Source of the DNA: Bacteroides xylanisolvens XB1A | GTDB taxonomy: Bacteria; Bacteroidota; Bacteroidia; Bacteroidales; Bacteroidaceae | DNA length: 36,172 nucleotides | Reading direction: 5' to 3' | Assembly: GCF_000210075.1 (NCBI RefSeq) | Contig: NC_021017.1 | Coordinates: 869,329-905,500 of the forward strand | In this document: one piece after another, positions 31,084 to 36,172 of the stretch | How the letters are laid out: each line of letters opens with the position of its first letter | Numbering within the stretch: position 1 is the stretch's first letter | Translations under genes and position numbers: made by a program | The notes under the pieces: generated by a model | Seen by the model: only the letters and a program-made list of their open reading frames with translations | Database searches by the model: none | Told to the model about the DNA's origin: nothing

Positions 31084-32298
31084 ATGAACGAAATCATCAC
31101 TCTTTGTCTTGAAATAATTTTCTGGTTTGCCTTGTTCATTGTGTTCTACACATATCTGGGCTACGGAATTGTGCTTTACGTTCTCGTCAAGTTGAAAGAA
31201 CTTTTCGTGAAGCCTGTGAAGCGTTCGTTGCCGGCATCGGACGCTGGTTTGCCGGAAGTGACTCTCTTCATTACAGCATTCAATGAAGAAGATGTTATAG
31301 ACGAAAAGATGGAGAACAGTCTTGAACTGGACTACCCTGCGGACAAACTGCATATCGTATGGGTGACAGACGGAAGCAACGACGGTACGAACGAACGACT
31401 GAAAACCCGTTGGCAGGGAAAAGCGACCATACACTTCCAACCCCTACGACAGGGTAAGACAGCCGCAATGACACGTGGAATGACGCTGGTGGACACTCCG
31501 CTCGTCGTCTTTACGGATGCTAACACTATGGTAAACCGGGAAGCAATACAGGAAATCGTACTTGCTTTCCAAGACCCGAAAGTGGGCTGCGTGGCCGGCG
31601 AAAAACGGATCGCCGTACAGACCAAAGACGGAGCCGCTGCCGGTGGGGAAGGTATTTACTGGAAATACGAATCAACACTGAAAGCACTTGACGCCCGCCT
31701 CTACTCTGCTGTAGGAGCAGCAGGCGAACTATTTGCCGTGCGTCGTGAACTATTCGAAGCAATGGAACCGGATACGTTGCTCGATGATTTTATTCTTTCG
31801 CTCCGGATCACCATGAAAGGTTATACCATTGCTTATTGCACCAATGCTTACGCCATCGAAAGCGGTTCGGCAGATATGCGCGAAGAAGAAAAGCGGAAAG
31901 TGCGCATCGCTGCGGGAGGATTGCAGTCCATCTGGCGACTTCGTCCGTTGCTGAATCCTTTCCGCTACGGGACACTTAGCTTTCAATATACGTCTCACCG
32001 GGTATTGCGATGGTCTATTACTCCGTTCCTGTTGTTTGCTCTCTTCCCGCTGAATATTGCGATTCTGCTGTTAGGCGGTTCCGCGATATTCTACGGAGTG
32101 CTGCTTGCCATGCAGGTTCTTTTTTACGGATTGGGATATTGGGGATATTATCTATCCACCAAACAGATAAAAAACAAGTTGCTTTTTATCCCCTACTATT
32201 TCTTATTTATGAATGTCAATGTGCTGAAAGGCATCCGTTATCTGAAAAAGAAAAAAGGAAGCGGAGCCTGGGAAAAGGCGAAACGCGCTGAAAAGTAA
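31084..32298 (+). CDS. Membrane-bound family 2 glycosyltransferase
   Basis: This 404-residue protein has one N-terminal membrane helix (about 12-35), a GT2 domain, and two or three C-terminal helices (about 310-385). Motifs are VTDGSNDGT (about 97-105), VFTDANTMV (metal site, about 141-149) and LLDDFILSLR (about 236-245), the catalytic-base region of the cellulose-synthase-like branch. In place of QxxRW it has RKVRIAAGGLQSIW. It starts 8 bases after the transferase gene, but GC content jumps sharply at this boundary, so it may belong to the older chromosomal backbone. A role in polysaccharide or glycolipid synthesis is likely; the product is unknown. Confidence 0.88.
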   Translation: MNEIITLCLEIIFWFALFIVFYTYLGYGIVLYVLVKLKELFVKPVKRSLPASDAGLPEVTLFITAFNEEDVIDEKMENSLELDYPADKLHIVWVTDGSNDGTNERLKTRWQGKATIHFQPLRQGKTAAMTRGMTLVDTPLVVFTDANTMVNREAIQEIVLAFQDPKVGCVAGEKRIAVQTKDGAAAGGEGIYWKYESTLKALDARLYSAVGAAGELFAVRRELFEAMEPDTLLDDFILSLRITMKGYTIAYCTNAYAIESGSADMREEEKRKVRIAAGGLQSIWRLRPLLNPFRYGTLSFQYTSHRVLRWSITPFLLFALFPLNIAILLLGGSAIFYGVLLAMQVLFYGLGYWGYYLSTKQIKNKLLFIPYYFLFMNVNVLKGIRYLKKKKGSGAWEKAKRAEK

Positions 32299-32310
32299 AA
32301 CAAATGCTAT

Positions 32311-32319
32311 TATCTTTTG
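32311..32319 (+). promoter_or_regulatory. Possible promoter -7 box of the hybrid kinase gene
   Basis: TATCTTTTG is a TAnnTTTG-like box with one extra T, 49 bases before the kinase ATG in a 70-bp gap. The match is imperfect and read-through from the upstream glycosyltransferase is equally possible. Confidence 0.28.
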
Positions 32320-32368
32320 TTATCCTTACTATAAGACATTAGTCTCTATCATCTAATAAAAAACAGAC

Positions 32369-35026
32369 ATGAACAGAATATTACATGATGCGAATAACGC
32401 ACAAAGAATATTGAAACTGACGGCAGATACAATGCTATTGGTTGACAGGCACGGAGTCTGCGTAGACATTGAGCCTCATTGTGATCTATGGTTTCTGCAA
32501 GAGGATATACTTTTAGGAAAAAATATATTTGAGCTTTTACCAGAATATACGAGAGAGAGGGTGATGCCCATCTTCCAGATTGTACTCGAAGAACAAAGAA
32601 GCATCAGCAAGAACTTCAAGTTGGTGCTGAAAGGCGAAACTTTTTACTTCAAATGCCTCATGTTCCCTTATGACGGTATGGTGCTTTGCCAATATCGCGA
32701 CATCACGCAAAGAAGCAACGTAAAAAGACAGTTGGAACAGGCAAATCTCACCCTGCGGGCTATCCAAAAGGTAGCCCAGATAGGACAATGGACGTACAAT
32801 ACGAAACAGAATATTTTTCATTATCTTGGATATACCGGTGTTTTGTGCGAGGAAAATGTGCAAAACCTTGCCATTGAGAAATATGTGGAACTGATTGTAG
32901 AAGAAGACCGTCAGAGTTTTATGGAATGGTGTCGGGTGAACGAAAAAGAACTCAACATGGAAAGCATCAGCTACCGTGTCCGCCTGAACGGAGAAATCTT
33001 CTATATGCGTATCCAGACTTATCTGCGTGAACAACGCTCCGACGGTAGTTTCAATATCGAAGGCTATATCCAGAACATCACGGACATACAGCATCGTAGA
33101 AATGACATCAATACACTGACTCATGCCATCAACAACGCCAAAGAAAGTATCTTTGCCGCCAAGCCCGATGGCACGATTATCTTTGCCAACCGTCGTTTCC
33201 TGTACAATCATGGTATTTCAGAAAACGAAGACATCAGTCAATTAAAGATTTACAATGTCGCCGCAGATATGCCTACACAAGAGGCTTGGAACGAACGTTG
33301 CAAAGATGTCATACACGGTGGCAGCAGTAACTTTGTGGCTCATCACCCATCTAAAATCAATAAAGGTATATTGGCTTATGAAGGCACGATGTACAACGTG
33401 ACCAATGATTCCGGAGAAGAAAGTTACTGGTCGTTTGCCCATGATATTTCCGAGAGGATTCGGTACGAAGCCCAAATCAAACGGCTCAACCAAATCATGG
33501 ATACAACCATCAACAATCTCCCTGCCGGGATTGTAGTGAAGGAAATCAACAACGACTTCCGATACATTTACCGGAATCGGGAGGCCTACAACCGCGATCT
33601 TTATAAGAACGACCCTGTCGGCAAGAATGACTTCGATTTCTACCCGCCTATCGTAGCCGAAAAGAAGAGACAAGAAGATATCCAGGTGGCCACCACCGGA
33701 AAAGGTCTGCACTGGACTGCTGAAGGAAAGGACAGAAACGGAAACATGATTATCCTCGACAAACGGAAAATCCGGGTGGACGGTGACGAATTGTCTTCGC
33801 CTATCATCGTCAGCATCGAATGGGACATCACGGAGCTGGAAATGATAAAACGGGAACTTCAATCGTCGAAAGAGAAAGCGGAAATGTCTGATAGCCTGAA
33901 GTCGGCCTTCCTCGCCAATATGAGTCATGAAATACGTACGCCGCTGAATGCTATCGTAGGTTTCTCGCATCTCATTGCCGAAAGCGACGATGCGGAAGAA
34001 CGGAAGACGTATTATAACATCGTAAACGCGAACAACGAACGTCTCCTGCAACTTATCAACGAGATTCTCGACCTCTCGAAGATTGAATCGGGAACCATCG
34101 AGTTTTCCTTCGGACCGGCTAGTCTCCATAATCTCTGCCGGGAAGTGCACGATGCTCATATATTCCGTACTCCGCAGGGAGTAAGCCTTGTCTATGAATC
34201 CTCGGACGAAAGTCTGATGATTGAAACGGACAAGAACCGGGTATTCCAGGTGATTTCAAATCTGATTGGAAATGCTGTCAAGTTTACGAAGGAAGGAAGC
34301 ATCAGTTATGGTTACAAACTGGCGGACAATCAGATTGTATTCCACGTAACGGATACCGGAACAGGAATTGAACCGGAGAAAGTGGGGCGTGTGTTCGAGC
34401 GTTTCGCAAAGCTGAACAATCATGCGCAGGGTACAGGATTGGGGTTATCTATCTGTAAGTCTATTGTTGAACGGCTCGGTGGAAAGATTTCCGTCAACTC
34501 CGAATTTGGCAAGGGGACGACGTTTACATTTACTTTACCATACACGATTGCAAATCCTGCAAATGTGGATTCTTCAAAGAAAGAGAATGGTGAAGGGAAC
34601 ATTGCTGGAATAGCATCTGCCGGAAAAACTGCAGATTCGAGTGTTGACAGTTCTGCAAATACACGGCATGCCTGTATTTTGGTTGCCGAAGATACGGACA
34701 GTAACTTCGACTTATTGGAGGCTATTTTAGGTAAAGATCACCGGCTTATACGTGCGCATGACGGAATGGAAGCTGTCACGATGTTCGATGAAGTGAAACC
34801 GGATCTTATCTTGATGGATATCAAGATGCCGAATCTGGACGGACTGGAAGCTACAAAAATCATCCGTGAACTGTCTGCCACTGTTCCTATTATTGCTCAA
34901 AGTGCCTTTGCATACGAACAGGACCGGAAAGCGGCTGAAGAAGCGGGATGCAATGATTTTATAGCTAAACCAATAGCGGATGATAAGTTGAAAGCAATGA
35001 TTCATAAATGGTTGCTTCCTTCGTAG
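32369..35026 (+). CDS. Soluble multi-PAS hybrid histidine kinase with receiver domain
   Basis: This 885-residue sensor has no membrane segment. In order: about four PAS-type domains (roughly 10-110, 125-240, 245-365 and 370-485), a HisKA domain with NMSHEIRTPLNA (phosphorylated His520), a HATPase domain with DTGTGIEPEK and GTGLGLSICKSI, a short Ser/Gly-rich linker, and a receiver domain with VAEDTDSN and LILMDIKMPNLDG (phosphorylated Asp817). It should sense a cytoplasmic signal such as redox state or a small ligand, and pass phosphate to a separate response partner, because no output domain is attached. No DNA-binding regulator lies beside it. Any link to the EPS genes rests only on proximity. 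Confidence 0.93.
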   Translation: MNRILHDANNAQRILKLTADTMLLVDRHGVCVDIEPHCDLWFLQEDILLGKNIFELLPEYTRERVMPIFQIVLEEQRSISKNFKLVLKGETFYFKCLMFPYDGMVLCQYRDITQRSNVKRQLEQANLTLRAIQKVAQIGQWTYNTKQNIFHYLGYTGVLCEENVQNLAIEKYVELIVEEDRQSFMEWCRVNEKELNMESISYRVRLNGEIFYMRIQTYLREQRSDGSFNIEGYIQNITDIQHRRNDINTLTHAINNAKESIFAAKPDGTIIFANRRFLYNHGISENEDISQLKIYNVAADMPTQEAWNERCKDVIHGGSSNFVAHHPSKINKGILAYEGTMYNVTNDSGEESYWSFAHDISERIRYEAQIKRLNQIMDTTINNLPAGIVVKEINNDFRYIYRNREAYNRDLYKNDPVGKNDFDFYPPIVAEKKRQEDIQVATTGKGLHWTAEGKDRNGNMIILDKRKIRVDGDELSSPIIVSIEWDITELEMIKRELQSSKEKAEMSDSLKSAFLANMSHEIRTPLNAIVGFSHLIAESDDAEERKTYYNIVNANNERLLQLINEILDLSKIESGTIEFSFGPASLHNLCREVHDAHIFRTPQGVSLVYESSDESLMIETDKNRVFQVISNLIGNAVKFTKEGSISYGYKLADNQIVFHVTDTGTGIEPEKVGRVFERFAKLNNHAQGTGLGLSICKSIVERLGGKISVNSEFGKGTTFTFTLPYTIANPANVDSSKKENGEGNIAGIASAGKTADSSVDSSANTRHACILVAEDTDSNFDLLEAILGKDHRLIRAHDGMEAVTMFDEVKPDLILMDIKMPNLDGLEATKIIRELSATVPIIAQSAFAYEQDRKAAEEAGCNDFIAKPIADDKLKAMIHKWLLPS

Positions 35027-35071
35027 AGAGCTTAATCCCTCATGATATAACCAGCAAATAATTTAGATTAA

Positions 35072-36169
35072 ATGAAAGCCTTTTACAGACTGTTTTATTA
35101 CATATCCATCGTGCTGACCAGTATTTTGGCAGGAGTTACCATTGCGGGTGCTTTCGTAGGCAATGCCGCACCGGATAGTTTCAAATTTATGCCTTTCATC
35201 GGTTTGATACTGCCGATACTTTTATTGGCTAATCTTGCTTCTGCTATCTACTGGACGATTCGTTGGCGGTGCTGGGTTTTCATCCCTCTGATTGCTATAT
35301 TCAGCAATTGGGGGTATATGAGCTGTGTATTACAATCGCCTTTTTTCAGTCCGGCTTCGTCACCGATGGTTAAAATGAATGTATATACTCCGGGGGTGTT
35401 GACGGTTGCTACTTACAACGTCGATGCCTTTAACCACGAGCATACCGGCTACTCATGCAAGGAGATTGCTTCTTACATGAGAAACCTGCAAGCAGATATT
35501 CTCTGTTTTCAAGAATTTGGCATAAACGATGAGTTTGGCATCGATAGTATATCCGCAGCTCTTTCTAATTGGCCGTATCATTATATTCCTTCTTCGCCCG
35601 AAGGGAAAAATCTGTTGCAACTGGCTGTTTTCAGCCGTTATCCTATCAAGGAGGAGCATCTTATCATCTATCCTGATTCGAAAAATTGCAGTCTTGCATG
35701 TGATATTGAAATCAATGGTCGCACCATCCGCCTGTTCAACAATCATCTCCAAACAACGGAAGTAAGCCAGAACAAGCGCAAACTGGAAAAGGGACTTCGT
35801 ACGGATGATTCCCAAAGAGTGGAACATGCTACCCTGGGACTTATCGACGGCTTACATGAGAATTTCCGGAAACGGGCCGTACAAGCTGATCTTCTCAAGC
35901 AACTGATAGCCGCCTCCCCCTATCCAACTCTAGTCTGCGGTGACTTTAACTCTCTGCCGTCTTCGTATGTTTATCACACTATAAAAGGTGATAAGTTGCA
36001 GGATGGCTTTCAAACGAGCGGACATGGGTATATGTATACTTTCAAGTACTTCAAGCATCTGTTGAGAATCGACTATATTCTCCATTCACCGGAACTGAAT
36101 AGCACGGATTACTTCTCGCCGGATCTTAATTATAGCGACCATAATCCGGTGGTGATGAGGATGAAATAA
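35072..36169 (+). CDS. Endonuclease/exonuclease/phosphatase-family protein with membrane anchor
   Basis: This 365-residue protein has two or three N-terminal membrane helices (about 8-85) followed by an EEP-fold domain. The fold's motifs are VATYNVDAFNH (about 110-120), CFQEFG (the metal-binding Glu), FNNHLQTT, CGDFNSLP and YSDHNPVV (the catalytic Asp-His near the C-terminus). Similar membrane-anchored EEP proteins are common in Bacteroides; their domain would face the periplasm, and a phosphodiesterase or nuclease activity on lipids or DNA is possible. It follows the kinase after 45 bases with no terminator or clear promoter between, so the two may be co-transcribed. The gene is complete, ending 3 bases before the window edge. 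Confidence 0.9.
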   Translation: MKAFYRLFYYISIVLTSILAGVTIAGAFVGNAAPDSFKFMPFIGLILPILLLANLASAIYWTIRWRCWVFIPLIAIFSNWGYMSCVLQSPFFSPASSPMVKMNVYTPGVLTVATYNVDAFNHEHTGYSCKEIASYMRNLQADILCFQEFGINDEFGIDSISAALSNWPYHYIPSSPEGKNLLQLAVFSRYPIKEEHLIIYPDSKNCSLACDIEINGRTIRLFNNHLQTTEVSQNKRKLEKGLRTDDSQRVEHATLGLIDGLHENFRKRAVQADLLKQLIAASPYPTLVCGDFNSLPSSYVYHTIKGDKLQDGFQTSGHGYMYTFKYFKHLLRIDYILHSPELNSTDYFSPDLNYSDHNPVVMRMK

Positions 36170-36172
36170 AAA

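Noticed and set aside
32537..34159. Two long minus-strand open frames (224 and 305 codons)
   Set aside because: Both are shadows of the hybrid kinase gene, which has conserved PAS, HisKA and HATPase motifs in the plus strand.

Overview
This window looks like chromosomal DNA of a Bacteroides species. The evidence is the nqr (Na+-pumping NADH dehydrogenase) genes, a Bacteroides-type C1B cysteine peptidase, promoter -7 boxes of the TAnnTTTG kind, weak ribosome binding sites, and DUF4248 and DUF4373 proteins, which are typical of this group. I do not assign a species.

Layout. (1) 1-3283, minus strand: nqrA-nqrB-nqrC, with nqrC cut by the left edge. (2) 3456-4850, minus: a secreted bleomycin-hydrolase-type peptidase with a strong terminator. 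(3) 5069-6340, plus: an Omp85/BamA-type outer-membrane barrel. (4) 6478-14157, plus: first exopolysaccharide (EPS) block, with a single-repeat TolC-like protein, a Wzz/GumC-like co-polymerase whose kinase domain is degenerate, a Wzy/O-antigen-ligase-type polymerase and three glycosyltransferases. One of these three carries an apparent single-base frameshift. (5) 14252-21320, mostly minus: a phage-like module in the middle of the EPS locus, with a T7-lysozyme-type amidase, a small anchored coiled-coil protein, an HU-domain protein, an AAA-ATPase/PD-(D/E)XK protein, a DUF4248 protein, a TOPRIM primase-helicase, a DUF4373 replication-initiator-like protein and a divergent small HTH-like gene. (6) 21395-31075, plus: second EPS block, with five glycosyltransferases, a Wzx flippase, an Asp-box beta-propeller protein and an LTA-synthase-like transferase. 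(7) 31084-36169, plus, GC-richer: a membrane glycosyltransferase, a soluble PAS hybrid histidine kinase and a membrane-anchored endonuclease/exonuclease/phosphatase protein.

The two EPS blocks complement each other: the polymerase, chain-length and outer-membrane parts are in the first, and the flippase is only in the second. They probably build one Wzx/Wzy-dependent polysaccharide. No initiating phosphoglycosyltransferase, Wza-type exporter, UpxY/UpxZ regulator or invertible promoter is visible here.

The most unusual part is region 5. The initiator-like gene and the primase-helicase gene are separated by six iteron-like direct repeats spaced 22 bp apart. Ten degenerate 10-bp units lie upstream of the HU gene. 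With the amidase and the HU protein this resembles a replication and lysis cassette with no visible integrase, capsid or packaging genes, inserted between two halves of a surface-polysaccharide locus.

No intergenic gap exceeds about 220 bp. I saw no tRNA, rRNA, CRISPR array or insertion sequence.
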